The notes under the pieces are model-generated. The model worked only from the letters and a program-made list of their open reading frames with translations, had not been told where the DNA came from and did no database searches. Position numbers and translations under genes: made by a program. A stretch of 64,000 nt of DNA from Lepraria neglecta (taxonomy: Eukaryota; Ascomycota; Lecanoromycetes; Lecanorales; Stereocaulaceae), in assembly GCA_033220425.1 (NCBI GenBank), contig CM065652.1, positions 3,720,001-3,784,000 on the forward strand, given 5' to 3'. How positions within the stretch are numbered: the stretch's first letter is position 1; each line of letters opens with the position of its first letter. Shown piece by piece: positions 44,441 through 55,553 of this stretch.

Positions 44441-46959
44441 CTACTTCTGGCGAGCTAATTCAATGACCTTCATGGCCGCCTCATCGAAGTCATCGAAGGC
44501 ATGCAGTGACAGACCACTCTCAGCAATCTGTCGATTCCTTAGCAGATTATTTATCAATGACACAATGGACTCACCATCTTCTGCCCAATCTCTTCATTTG
44601 TCCCCCTCAACCTCACAACCACTGGTACTGTAATACCAAGATCCTTGTAGGCAAGCATGATACCATTCGCAATCATATCGCAGAGAGTAAGGCCCCCGAA
44701 GATGTTGACGAAAATTGTTTTCACCCTTGGGTCCTTGAGTATGATGTGGAACGAGCTCTTCACGGTTTCGCTGGTCGCTTTGCCGCCCGTGTCGAGGAAG
44801 TTGGCGCATTGGCCGCCGAGATCGGCGATGGCGTCGACGGTGTTCATTGCTAGGCCGGCGCCGTTGACTGTCGGGCTAGGTAAGCTTGGAAAGAGGGGTG
44901 TGGGGGAAATAGCTTACCTAGTGTGCCAATGTTGCCTTCACCTTTGAGTCTGAGAGTTATCATTGATTAATGGCGGGCTAATAAGTCAAGGTCACAGAGA
45001 CTTACTTGATGTACACAATACCATCCTTCTCCGCTTCGACCTCTTCGGGTACTTCATCTTTGGTATCTCTCATCCCTTGAATGTCACCATGTCTTTTTCC
45101 ACTGCGAAACGCAGCATCGTCAAAGGTGAACGAAGATCTTGCAACTGACAGCTCGCCTCGGTTATTGCGAGATACCCGTGTAGTTAGCGAGAAGGCTTCC
45201 TTATTGAAGAAGATCTCTACTATCGAGGACAAAATTTTGGTTAGAGACTCGAAAGATTCTTTTTGGCAATTCAAATCAGTAGCAATTGAAGAGAACATAG
45301 AACCATTGATGTGCTTCTCGAGTCCCAGCGGATATGTCTTGGCGTTGTTCTGAGCGCTTTCACCTCCGATTGAAAATGAAGTTATGATGCAGGGCGCGTA
45401 GTTCGTCCTATCCATAGTGACTGTCAGGAAGTAGTCTCTGCTTCGTGGGTCTTCGCTCTCGGTAAGTGTGACTCCCATCTCTTTGAGCATTCGATTGCTT
45501 TGGTTCTCGGCAATGTGGACATTCCGCCATTGAGAAGATTGCGAGACGGTGTTGGACTGAGGATTTGGTCTTAGTAGGGTGTGTATCTGTCGTTTCTGGG
45601 CGGCAGGATTGGATGCGGAGGACCACTTCATCACGTCAACTATTGGTAAACTCCAGTCAAAGCTTCCAGAGAGCGCTGACCGATGATGTTCGATTGGTGT
45701 TGCCAGCTAAGAGCCGCTTCATCCCTTCACCAAACTTGGATGGATGGTTCGTTATTACTACTCCCGCGTCTTCAAGAGCTCGCACTTTGCTCCTCGCATT
45801 CTTCTCACCGGCACCAACAAAAGCTCCAGCATGGCCCATAATCCTGCCCTGAGGAGCTTGAATGCCTGCTATTAGAGCCATGATTGGTCTTCGACTGTCA
45901 GCAGGATCTTAGACTAGATTAATCACAAGAGCCTTACTTCGGGTTCTGCGTACGGTTTCGGTAATCCTTGATCCACTCGGCAGCATCCTCTTCAGCTCTG
46001 CCCCCAATCTCTCCAACTATTATGATGCCTTTAGTATCTTCATCATTTTCAAAGGCTCTAAGTGCATCTACGAAGTCAGTTCCAGGCAGTGGATCTCCTC
46101 CCATTCCAATGACGAGACTTTGACCAACACCAGCACGGGTAGTAGATGCGACTGTCTCATAGCTCAAAGTACCAGATTTTGCTATGATAGCAACATTTCC
46201 CGGCATGAAGGTAGCTAGAGGGTGGAAGCCAAGTCTGCATTTTCCTGCTGCGGAAATCATGCCGGGGGAGTTGGCGCCGACTAGGCGAGATTTTGATTGG
46301 GTTCTTAGCATTGAGTGGACCTTCTTCATCTTAGCGTGAATGATGACTCAGGGGAAGGGAATATTCTCGTCACCCTCAGTAAGTCATGAAGTGGGATGTG
46401 CTCAGCGACAGCGACAATCAATGGAATTTCCGCATCAATTGCTTCTTCAATGGCCGAAGCAGCCTGCTGGGCAGCGACATATACGGTTGTAGCGTCTGGC
46501 TTCAGTTTTTCCTTAGCCTGAAGTTGACTTTAGCTCTACTCCTCGAGAATGTGATGATTAGGGAAGTCAACGAGAGTACGATCTCACTCACAGCTCGGAC
46601 TGATGGAAGTACAGGAAGCCCAAGATGTTCGCCATCTTTCCCTGGCGTTACGCCGCCCACGATCCGGGTTCCATAATCGAGTGACTGTTTGGCATTTTGT
46701 GTGGCCTTTTGACATCAATTCAGTGGACAATGGAGGTTTGTTGAATCCAAAAACACACCTGCTTGCCTGTGAAACCTTGGAAAATTACACGCGTATGTGC
46801 CCCGATATTGAGATTCGAGACAGTATCCGAATAAGCACACCTATATGTGGAGGTAGAAAAACTCGAATGACGCGTTCTTGTACCATTGCGATCCGTATTT
46901 TCAGAAGAGACGAAGTAGCGGATTCTATGTCTCGAAAGTGGTGCTTTTCTTGTGATCAT
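44441..46959 (-). CDS. Fused alpha-beta succinate-CoA-ligase-like (NDP-forming acyl-CoA synthetase)
   Basis: One gene joins both chains of an NDP-forming CoA ligase. Nine exons splice in phase: 46959-46759, 46705-46592, 46517-46374, 46329-45938, 45894-45681, 45625-45006, 44949-44918, 44867-44575 and 44527-44441; total 698 aa, introns 43-74 nt. The N terminus ([20 protein letters not shown]) is Arg-rich and lacks acids, as in a mitochondrial presequence. The alpha part has [80 protein letters not shown], and the phospho-His loop GRIMGHAGA (His305). A linker leads to the beta part: [77 protein letters not shown] and [17 protein letters not shown]. The ATP-grasp part is shortened just after the first helix, where the nucleotide-binding lysine region is expected. 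Confidence 0.85.
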
Positions 46960-47560
46960 TATGCAGTTGTTAGACGGAAGCCTGCGCACATAGAGCTATA
47001 GTCACAAGAAACCATGTGAAATTTCATTTATTAGAAGACATTGAGAGTTTCAATGTCCAACTTCGCTGTTAATGTTGTGAAAAAGTGGAGGGTGCAATGA
47101 CGTTGACGCGCCAAGAAAGCCCTGTGAGCAATGATAATGCTACTCTGCGTGGATATAGCGAGCTGAGATGCTCCTGGCATTACTTTACGTATTTACGTCG
47201 CGACCGTACATGTGTACTATAACGCAATCTCCGTCAAGGTACATGCATTCATTAACCCCCCGTCTTCAGCGCTCAATTGTGAGGGCGAAGTACAGTAGGA
47301 TGTCGTTCTAAATCTGGAACATTGCAGAACGAAACGTTGCTTATCAACCCCATCAATCATAATGACTATCGCGGGGAGGACTACTGCAAAGCTATCTGCA
47401 ACCTCGTTAGTCGAGATGTTTGGGGGCCATGCCAGCTGCTATCTTTGTTCTCAGATTTGCTGTCGGAGCATTGGAGGCAAAAAGCTCCTGTCATACCACA
47501 TTGTATCATTTTGAGAGGGAATAGGTGATGTGTGCACCCCTCGCCTTACGTTGAAGTCTG
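46960..47560. other. Intergenic region
   Basis: Promoter of the fused CoA ligase (minus) and the left edge of the gene relic hit by the copia element. No clear frame. Confidence 0.3.
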
Positions 47561-47676
47561 ATGGCCGCTTTTAGCCTTGCTGATGCGAATTCCATCAGAT
47601 TGTGCCGAAACGAAGTGCGGTCTTTTGGCCTCCCCGTCAATAGGGAAAACATCGTGAGAATGGATGCAGACTATAA
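47561..47676 (+). pseudogene. Left part of the frame disrupted by the copia element
   Basis: Plus frame from 47561 (MAAFSLADANSIRLCRNEVR) runs to the TATAA at 47672-47676, where the retrotransposon begins. On the far side of the element, after the second TATAA (52866-52870), the same frame continues (DVCRYDGTQHDRDNP, NMEDLYEQALKGDLG) without a shift. Deleting the element plus one TATAA therefore leaves one open frame. This part probably belongs to the NACHT/ankyrin relic on the right. Confidence 0.55.
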
Positions 47677-47797
47677 TGATGAAATTATGGGGCAGAAGGT
47701 GTTGTTCATTGAGTTGATTAAAGAAGAAGAAGCTATTTGCATGAGATATCTTCAATAAAGACAGTGCTGACTAAGCATGACTAAGCAATTTCCAACA
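47677..47797 (-). repeat. 3' LTR of the copia element (121 bp)
   Basis: In element orientation it begins TGTTGGAAATTGC and ends CCATAATTTCATCA (TG..CA). Base-for-base identical to 52745-52865. Confidence 0.95.
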
Positions 47798-47806
47798 CAC
47801 CCCCAT
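47798..47806 (-). other. Polypurine tract of the copia element
   Basis: The complement reads ATGGGGGTG immediately before the 3' LTR, the place for plus-strand priming. Short and not a pure purine run, so only moderate support. Confidence 0.5.
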
Positions 47807-48173
47807 GAGTGCATGCCACTGTCGCTGTCGCCAAATAGTCTAAAAATAGAAATTTCATGGTGTTTTGCATGCAATCCTTCCTTCTGGTCCATCATCCTTT
47901 CAATTCTTTTTCCCATTGGCTGATGTCTTCTGACATCCCTATTAGCCTCACGAACCTGCTAAATTTGACTTTGTCCAGTGCTTTAGTGAGTCCGTCAGCA
48001 GCCATTTGGTCTATAGGGCAATATTTGAACTCCACTGCACCGCTGAGAACCTTCTCGCGTACGAAGTGCCACTGTATGTCGATGTGCTTGGTCCGAGTGT
48101 GGAATTTTGGATCCTTAGTGAGTGCAATTGCTCCCTGATTATCTGCCTTTATGGTAATTGGTATCTTCGGTGC

Positions 48174-51100
48174 TTAATGGCCAAGATCTAGCTCTACAAG
48201 TAGTCGTGTTATCCAAATAGCTTCCTTAGAAGCCTGCGTCTGTGCCATATATTCGGCTTCGCAGGATGACAGTGCAACGGTGGTTTGACGCTTGGAAGAC
48301 CAGCTGACAGCACCCCCATAAAGGGTAAATATGTAGCCACCGGTAGATCTTCTCGTTGTTTTGTCACCAGCCCAGTCAGCATCTGTGTATCCAATAAGGC
48401 CTTGTCCTTCACCGTAGATAATTCCTCGGTCCAGTGTTCCCTTGAGATATCGGAGGACCCGCTTGGCTGCAGTAAGGTGCGTCTTATTTGGATTATGAGC
48501 AAATCGAGAAAGAATTCCAACGGCAAGGCTGATATCTGGACGAGTCTCAATCATAGCATACATCCGCGATCCAATGAGAGACTGGTAGTACTTGACCTCA
48601 TTGGGCGAGGCTATGAGGGTCTCTTCTGTTTCCAATTGAGCAGTGGAGATCATGGTTATGTCTGCAGCTGAGCAGTTAATCATGTTGAATTTGGTCAGGA
48701 CCTTCTGAATATACGCCTTCTGAGAGATTCGGACAGTCTTAGCCTTACGATCTCGTTCAATTTCCATTCCAAGATATTGACGGCAAGGTCCCAAATCGGT
48801 CATCTCGTATTCTTTGCTGAGTTTATCCTTTAGGATCTGTATTTGGGTTAATCCTTTTGGACCGAAGATCTGCAGATCGTCCACATAAACACTGACAATA
48901 AGCTTAGTGATCTTGTTGATAAAAACAGAATGATCAGCCTGGAGGTGATGGAACCCGCATTTCTCCAGGAAAGCCCTAATGGTATAATACCATTCTCGCG
49001 GTGCTTGCTTGAGTCCGTACAGTGCTCGATTCAGAAGGCAGACTCTCTTATCTGCGATGTATCCAGTAGGCTGCTCAACATAGATCATCTCCTTGCATAT
49101 AGAGTTCAGAAAGGCAGTAACGACATCCATTTGTTCAGCGTCCAAGTTGTCTCGGGCCATAAGGGCATATAGAATTTTGAATGAGATAGGCTTTACTACT
49201 GAGGCAAAGGTCTGATCAAAATTTATCCCTTGTTATTGTTCAAAACCTCGGACAACCCATCGAGCCTTGAATAGGACTGTCCTATTAGCCTTCTTCTTAA
49301 GCTTGAAGACCCATTTGCCTTTCAGGACTGGTTGGTTATTCGGTCTTGGATGTAGATCCCATGTATTCATCTTTTCGAAGGCACTCATCTCTTTATCTGA
49401 TACAGCCTTCCACTGCTTGGAAAATGGCGAATTCATTGCCTCTTCCCACGTGCTTGGCTCCATTCCGTACTCGTCTGAGGTGTCCTGAATGGTTACCTCA
49501 TATGCCTTGGTCTGGCTGATCATTTCTGCGGCTGCATCCAAGTCAAAATCAGGGTCGAAATCATGGTAGTAGGGCGATTCAGGGTCAACAGTGGCTAAGC
49601 GACAGTATAGTTCCTCCGATTTGATAATTTGATCAGCTGTAGACACTACTCCTTTTGCCCAGTCCTTTGGATTCTTCCATCTTTCATTTTGGAGTTACTT
49701 TTGAGAGATCTCCTTTTGACGGGTGGATTTACGGATCGGTTGCGAGTGATGAGTAGAATCGGTACTTGGATCTGGGTGAGTCTCAGGCGTATTAGGAAGT
49801 AGCTCTTCTGGATCCTGCTCTTCTAGGATCTCAGTTTCATTTGAGGTCTGCTCTGTTGGCCTCGATTCCGCAACTTCTTCCGAATTTGCGTCGCCGGTAG
49901 TACTGTCTGGCAATAGTGGATGAATCGCAACATCACCCCAATCATCGACGTCATCAGTACTGCCAGCAGTGTTATCTGTAGAGCAATCGGATGTGTCCTT
50001 AGCAAGCATCTTTGTTTCATCGAATCTGACATCCTTAGCGCGGATAACACTACCAGTGCTGGGATCCCACAACCGGAATTGATTAGAGCTCTCATAGCCA
50101 ACAAGGAAGCACTTCTTACTCCTCTCATCGAGCTTCTTCCGCTTCTCCTTGGGGATATGGACCCATGCGGTACAGCTAATAATCCTCAGATGGAATATAT
50201 TTGGAACTTTATCAAACCATGCCTGATGTGGAGTCATCCCATTGAGTCGCGAGGCAGGGCTGAGGTTCTTCAAATAGACCTTTGTATGTAGGAGTTCGCT
50301 CCAGAGTCCTGCAGGGAGGCCTGCATCGGCTAAAATTGAGCGGACACCCCCAACAACAGTGCGGTTCTGTACTTCTGCTAATCCATTCTGCTCAGGGGCG
50401 TAAGGAACAGAGAGCTCCCATTGGATACCATCTTTTTCGAACAGTTCTTTGAATTGCTAATTGACATACTCCTTTCCGTTATCCAAGCGAACGGCTTTCA
50501 GCTTTTCACCACTCTGAGACTCAGCCATTATTTTCCAGGCAGAAAAGCGGCTGAATACCTGACTCTTCTTTTGAAACGTAAATATCCAGGTCTGTCCCGT
50601 TGCCTCATTGGTGATTAGCATATACATAGTATGTCCGGTGACTGAGCGAGTTGAGAATGGTCCTCCAAGGTCCGTGTGTACTCTCCCCAGCTTAGTAGTG
50701 ACCTTTGTATATGGCTTCCGAGATATCTTCTTTGTGAATTTGCCCTTGGTATACCCAGAACAGATAGTGGACGTCGAAGGCTTTGTAGAAAGATCAATCC
50801 CTTTTGCCATTGAGGGCAGCTGCTTGAGGTCAGACTCGTTGAGGTGTCCAAGACGCCTATGCCATAGACGGAGTGCGTTTTCATTGTATGATGATCCAAT
50901 AGCAAGCTTTGCCGTTGCATGGCTAATGTTGAGGACGTACTGGTTTGCTGATTTTGGTGCAGTACCAACAAGAATGTTATCCTTGGAGATCTCACAGCTA
51001 GAACCTAAAAAGGCAACTCCGCATCCTTTCATAGTGGCTTGATGTATAGAGAAGAGTCCGTATTGCAGCTGAGGTACATGTAGGACGTTATCAATTCGGG

Positions 51101-52496
51101 TGACTCTAGCCTTGTCATTTGGTAGAATGAACTCCATATCAATCGATCCTCTCCCCTGAGCATAAATTGCAGTACCGTCAGCAATGTGGATAGCGTTGCG
51201 GAGAGACGTATAGCTGATGAAGTCTTCTCGATCGTGATACATATGATTGGTGCATCCAGAATCAATAATCCAGTCGGTAACCTTATGCATAAGTGGTGTT
51301 GTTGAGGCCATATGAACACTAGAAGAATCGGGCATTTGATTGCAAATTTTGACTGAGCAGGACTCAGACTGTCTCAGTGGATGGATCTGCAGTAAACCTT
51401 GCTCCTTAGGCACATCTTCTTCACCAGATTTTGGTGAGGGAGTATGTATATCGAAGCTGAGGTTTCGCTTGTCCAACACTGCTGTACGAGCAAATATAGT
51501 CTCCTTTTGGAAAATGTTAGATTCGACGTCTTCCTCGTTAAATGGACTTAGTACAGCCATAGAGGCAAATAAACCAAACTGAGGAGCCACCATGTCGTCA
51601 TCGTCTTGGTCGTGGTTGCGTCCTGCAGCGGCATTGGCCTTTTCGTTCTTCGTTTTGTAGTGGTCAGGGCGTAATTCTGGATGTAGTGTCCAATATGTCT
51701 CTTTCGGGTGGATCTTCTTCTTCTTCCCTTTAGGACAATTTTTACACTCCCCTTCCTCGTGTATTTCGGTTTGCTTTAAGCTCTTTTGAGCCTTTGCACG
51801 CGCGGCTACCATAGCCGTCGACATGACTTCTCGCTTAGCCAGACGGTCTTCCTCATAGAGAAGCTTGACGACTTCTTCAAAGTCTGGTTCTCCAGTAGCC
51901 GTAAGGACTATTCGGTGGACGAAGTCTGTATATTTTTCATCAAGGTTGTTGAGTAGTGTTGAGATTAGGATCCAATCAGGGACGGTAGCATTCATATTCT
52001 TGAGGTCCTTTACATTAGTGCGGATCCCATGTATGTAGCTGTCCACTGAGCCTTCGCAGTCTCGGATCGTCGTTGTTGTTAGCTTCTGAAAAGCCGTATG
52101 CCGTGCAGTGAAGCCTGAGTCTTGGTAGTTTTCTTTGAGCTTGCACCAAATAAGGAAGGCATCGTCTATATCCTCGACCATAGAGGCAGGCTTATCTGTA
52201 CAGTACATGACGAGCAGCTGGGCTGCTTTCCGGTTCTTGACACTCCATTCCTTGTGAATTCGTTCCAATTCAGTCTTCTCTGCTGTAGTAGGGGCCGCTT
52301 TCGTAACCTTCCCAGTATCGTCTTTCTCCTCAGTCCATAGCGTTAGACAGAACTCTGAGCCGTCAACGACTTCCCAGTAGCCTTCCCACTTCATCAATCC
52401 CTTCATACTTCTCGCCCATGGGCGGTAGTTGTCCGTGCCAATGAGCTTGTCGAATTTCCAGACTCCGTAGCCTCCGGAAGATGTGTTGTCGGACAT
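48174..52496 (-). pseudogene. Copia Gag-Pol polyprotein with three in-frame stops
   Basis: A single frame of 1440 codons from ATG 52496. Gag (UBN2-like): VKNRKAAQLLVMYCTDKPAS, FLIWCKLKENYQDSGFTARH. Protease: WIIDSGCTNHMYHDRE with the DSG triad. GAG-pre-integrase: LWHRRLGHLNESDLKQLPSM. Integrase acids in VHTDLGGPF and AVRLDNGKEY. RT: EQPTGYIADKRVCLLNRALY and the YVDD box in VYVDDLQIFG. RNase H: ADWAGDKTTRRSTGGYIFTL, ALSSCEAEYMA. Stops lie at 50459-50457 (TAG), 49697-49695 (TAA) and 49235-49233 (TAA). The frame is otherwise continuous, with no indel. The first and third precede Gln codons and look like changed CAG/CAA codons. Confidence 0.95.
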
Positions 52497-52732
52497 AATA
52501 GCATGTGGTCCTGAAGTATACAGGGTTGACGCGTTCGTAGATGATAGATATGGTAGATGGTAGAGTACTCGGTGTCTTTTGTAGAAGATGGCGCGGTTTT
52601 AACAGAGTTCTGAGGTTTGCATTATTTGTAGTGTTGAGAGCAAAGATATGTGTTTTTGCTTGCAATCACTATGAGGGGTTACGGACCTCTTTCCGGAATC
52701 AATTCAACCAATAAGCAATCACTTAGCTTGCC

Positions 52733-52744
52733 GGGCTCATAACC
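52733..52744 (-). other. Primer-binding site (initiator tRNA-Met half-tRNA)
   Basis: The element strand reads GGTTATGAGCCC immediately after the 5' LTR. It is complementary to GGGCTCATAACC, the anticodon stem-loop of tRNA-iMet around CAT, the primer type used by copia elements. Confidence 0.8.
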
Positions 52745-52865
52745 TGATGAAATTATGGGGCAGAAGGTGTTGTTCATTGAGTTGATTAAAGAAGAAGAAG
52801 CTATTTGCATGAGATATCTTCAATAAAGACAGTGCTGACTAAGCATGACTAAGCAATTTCCAACA
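52745..52865 (-). repeat. 5' LTR of the copia element (121 bp)
   Basis: Identical in sequence to 47677-47797. Flanked on the outside by TATAA and on the inside by the primer-binding site. Confidence 0.95.
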
Positions 52866-55330
52866 TATAATGATGTGTGTCGCTATGATGGAACCCAGCA
52901 TGATCGAGACAACCCCACGCTAGCCTTGAGCAACATGGAGGATTTGTATGAGCAGGCTCTCAAAGGGGATCTTGGTGAGTCCAGCAGAGCGCTAAACCCA
53001 CCTGACCTTGATTTGCAGCATACCGATCGAGGTCTTGAAGCACGTTTCGCTGCACTTGCAGGATTCTCTTAGTCAGAGACGTGTCAATATCGAAGTGCTT
53101 GTCAGAGAGGATGTCGGGTTTGATTTGATCAGCTTGCGCTTCGAATATATGGAAGATGATGGAGTTAATGTCATGCATAGAAAGAAGCCCGGCTTGCTGA
53201 GATGTTAATCTACCACATCGGCAAGCCTGATCTTGATGCATTTGATGCCCCGAGTTGAGAAAGTCCGATCGTTCGCGGGCTTCAAGTTTCCTCAAAAACG
53301 ACATTTTATTTACACGATGTGTTGCGGCAGTTTGGATTTCCTTGCTAAATTGGGATTGCTCTTGCTCCTTTATGTTTTTTACACTTCTCGTAGATGGGTT
53401 GGCTTGCTAATATGGCTACTATCCTAGGAAGTCCAACTATCTATGGTTGAGTTTCTGGAGGCTATTTCGATTGATGCAAGTGCCGAAGGGGCAACCATTA
53501 AAGTCAGCAAGGCCGACGTTTTGTACATTTGTTATAACCTCGTTGTTCATGACAAAGTACTCAACATATTCAGATTCGCTCATCTGTCCGTGCGAGAGTA
53601 TCTGGAATCACAAGCCGATTTTTTTTCCGTGGCACAGTCTTATGCAGCAGAGACATGTCTTTCTCTATGTCTCGAGACAAATTTTGGGTCGATGGCTACC
53701 ACATCGATGGCGGGGAGTGTATCTCGTGGTCCGGGTGAACCTCGGTTAACCCCTGAAACGATACCCACCGCTATCCATAAGATAGGGTCTTGGGGATTTG
53801 AAGGGTATGCTGCAACTCATTGGATAAAACATTGCCAGCTAGCAGAAGACCACATGTACGAAGGCCGACTTCATCACTTAATTCAGCCATTTTTTAGGCT
53901 ACCGATACACGATCGTCACCCTTTCTACGTTTGGAATCAGAATATGACGTCGCTTGCCTGGACTTCATCTGAATCGATGATGCAAGATGCCTCCCTGGAA
54001 TGGCCTTTAAGCAATGGAATCAACTGTATGTATTCCTCTCCCCCTGATCCCATCTTTGCGGCATGTGGGAAGGGTTTTCTGGCATCATGTACGAGTGTTT
54101 TGACGCCCTGATTACAGGAAGAACTGGGCCAACTCTTTCAATCGATGCTTTGAGGCTTATCCCAGAGCCTGAAAATATTGCACAACCCATGACGTGTCTG
54201 CAGATTGCTAGCAATTTTGGACATCTCGACATCGTTGATCTTTTATTAGATCAAGGTGCTGAAGTAAACAAACAGACTCGCTCTAGACTGTCAGCACTCC
54301 ATTTTGCCTCAGGACAAGGACAGGGCCCTGTTGTACAGCGGCTGTTAGACGATAGGGCAAATGTTGACATTAAGACGATAGGTGTAGATCCGCTTTATAT
54401 CATGCTGATGAGAAGAACCACGAAACTGTTACGCAATTACTGCTGGAGAGAGGGGTAAAATTTGATGGCCCTTTTAGCTTTAGACTCCTGTATATAGTGG
54501 CTGAGGCAGGGAACCTCACCTCACTTGAGTCTCTGCTCGCGAAAGGACGTGGACGTTCAGAGCAAGGACAGCGTGGAGATACACTTCTACATCTCGCTAT
54601 CCAATCTGGGAACGAACATGTGGTGCAAAGTACTTTTGGACAACGACGCCGACATTATAGTTAGACATAATTTAGGACGGGAGCTATTGCACGAAGCCGT
54701 AATGTTTGGCAACGAGATCATTGTTCAGTCGCTACTAAACAGGGGGCGCAGACATTGAGACAAGAGACACATATACTGGCTCTAAAAGAACAATTACTGT
54801 CTATGGAATTGAGACCTCTGACCTCTATGAAGGGACTGCACTCCATCACGCCGCTACCTGGGGCCAGAAACACGTAGCTCAACTACTGTGGAACAAGGTT
54901 GATACGCAGGTGAGGGATGGGTCAGGAAGCACTGCATTACAGCTCGCCAACTATTTGGGCCTTGAGGAGATGGTTGAGCTGCTCACTTTGAAAGAAAAGG
55001 AAGAAAGGCACAGAGGCCGGGACAAAAGCAATAGATGACAGAAGGTTGAACGAATTGCTAGAGAGTTGGATTTTGCAGACATGATCCTCGGTGAGTGGTC
55101 AGACAGCGAATAGATTCTTTCGATTTTCAGAAGGGATTTTCCCAGCATGCATCCTACGATCTCAGAACTTGGTCTTCGTCTGTCAGCCTCGGTCTTACGG
55201 CACGAATATGGTCATCGTCCTGCAAAGAGGTTCGGGCAAGCGAGAGTTACGTCTACGACTCGAGTGCTGGCGTAAGAGAGTATTGGATCAAGCCCGTTGC
55301 GAGGGCATTACCACAACAGCTTAGCTAGAT
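52866..55330 (+). pseudogene. NACHT/ankyrin STAND-type gene relic
   Basis: Decayed fungal NLR-like gene in several frames. 52866-52980 continues the frame interrupted by the copia element. About 53008-53208 reads IPIEVLKHVSLHLQDSLSQR and FDLISLRFEYMEDDG. 53443-54111 has the segment that follows the NACHT domain in fungal NLRs: MVEFLEAISIDASAEG, ICYNLVVHDKVLNIFRFAHL and SVREYLESQADFF, then AAETCLSLCLETN. 54063-55330 holds ankyrin repeats in shifting frames: LQIASNFGHLDIVDLLLDQG; LSALHFASGQGQGPVVQRLL; LHHAATWGQKHVAQLL. The P-loop and main NACHT core are not visible, and stops and shifts are frequent. The intact gene would act in non-self recognition or programmed cell death. Confidence 0.65.
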
Positions 55331-55553
55331 AGTAGCGCGTAAAAAGTCCGATGAAAGTCTTGTCTCATTTTTCTTGTAACCACAAAACATCCGTCGAGGT
55401 CAAGAAGGAGCATTTTGAAGGACACAGTGAAAGTTTTTGAGTCACCATCACAGACTTTTGAGCATAAAACTTACTAACTTCATGGGCCGTGGAGAGCGAT
55501 GAGCGTTAAATTAGAAGATCGTAAACCGCTATGTTGAATCCAATCTTACCAAC

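Larger units (their letters stand above)
47677..52865 (-). mobile_element. Complete Ty1/copia LTR retrotransposon, 5189 bp
   Basis: Two identical 121-bp LTRs bound a minus-strand element, with TATAA target duplications at 47672-47676 and 52866-52870. Next to the 5' LTR is a 12-nt primer site matching the anticodon arm of initiator tRNA-Met, as in copia half-tRNA priming. A short purine run abuts the 3' LTR. The polyprotein (52496-48174) has the copia order gag, protease, integrase, RT, RNase H. LTR identity implies recent insertion. Three in-frame stops make this copy non-autonomous as assembled. Confidence 0.96.

Noticed and set aside
45626-45680. Alpha and beta parts of the CoA ligase as two separate genes split by a stop
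   Set aside because: A 55-nt GTCAGC..ATGAAG intron joins them in phase 0, there is no separate promoter space, and exon sizes and phases agree.
47677-52865. 121-bp direct repeat 5 kb apart, first read as a duplicated gene fragment
   Set aside because: The copies start TG and end CA, are flanked by TATAA duplications and bracket a copia polyprotein, so they are LTRs.
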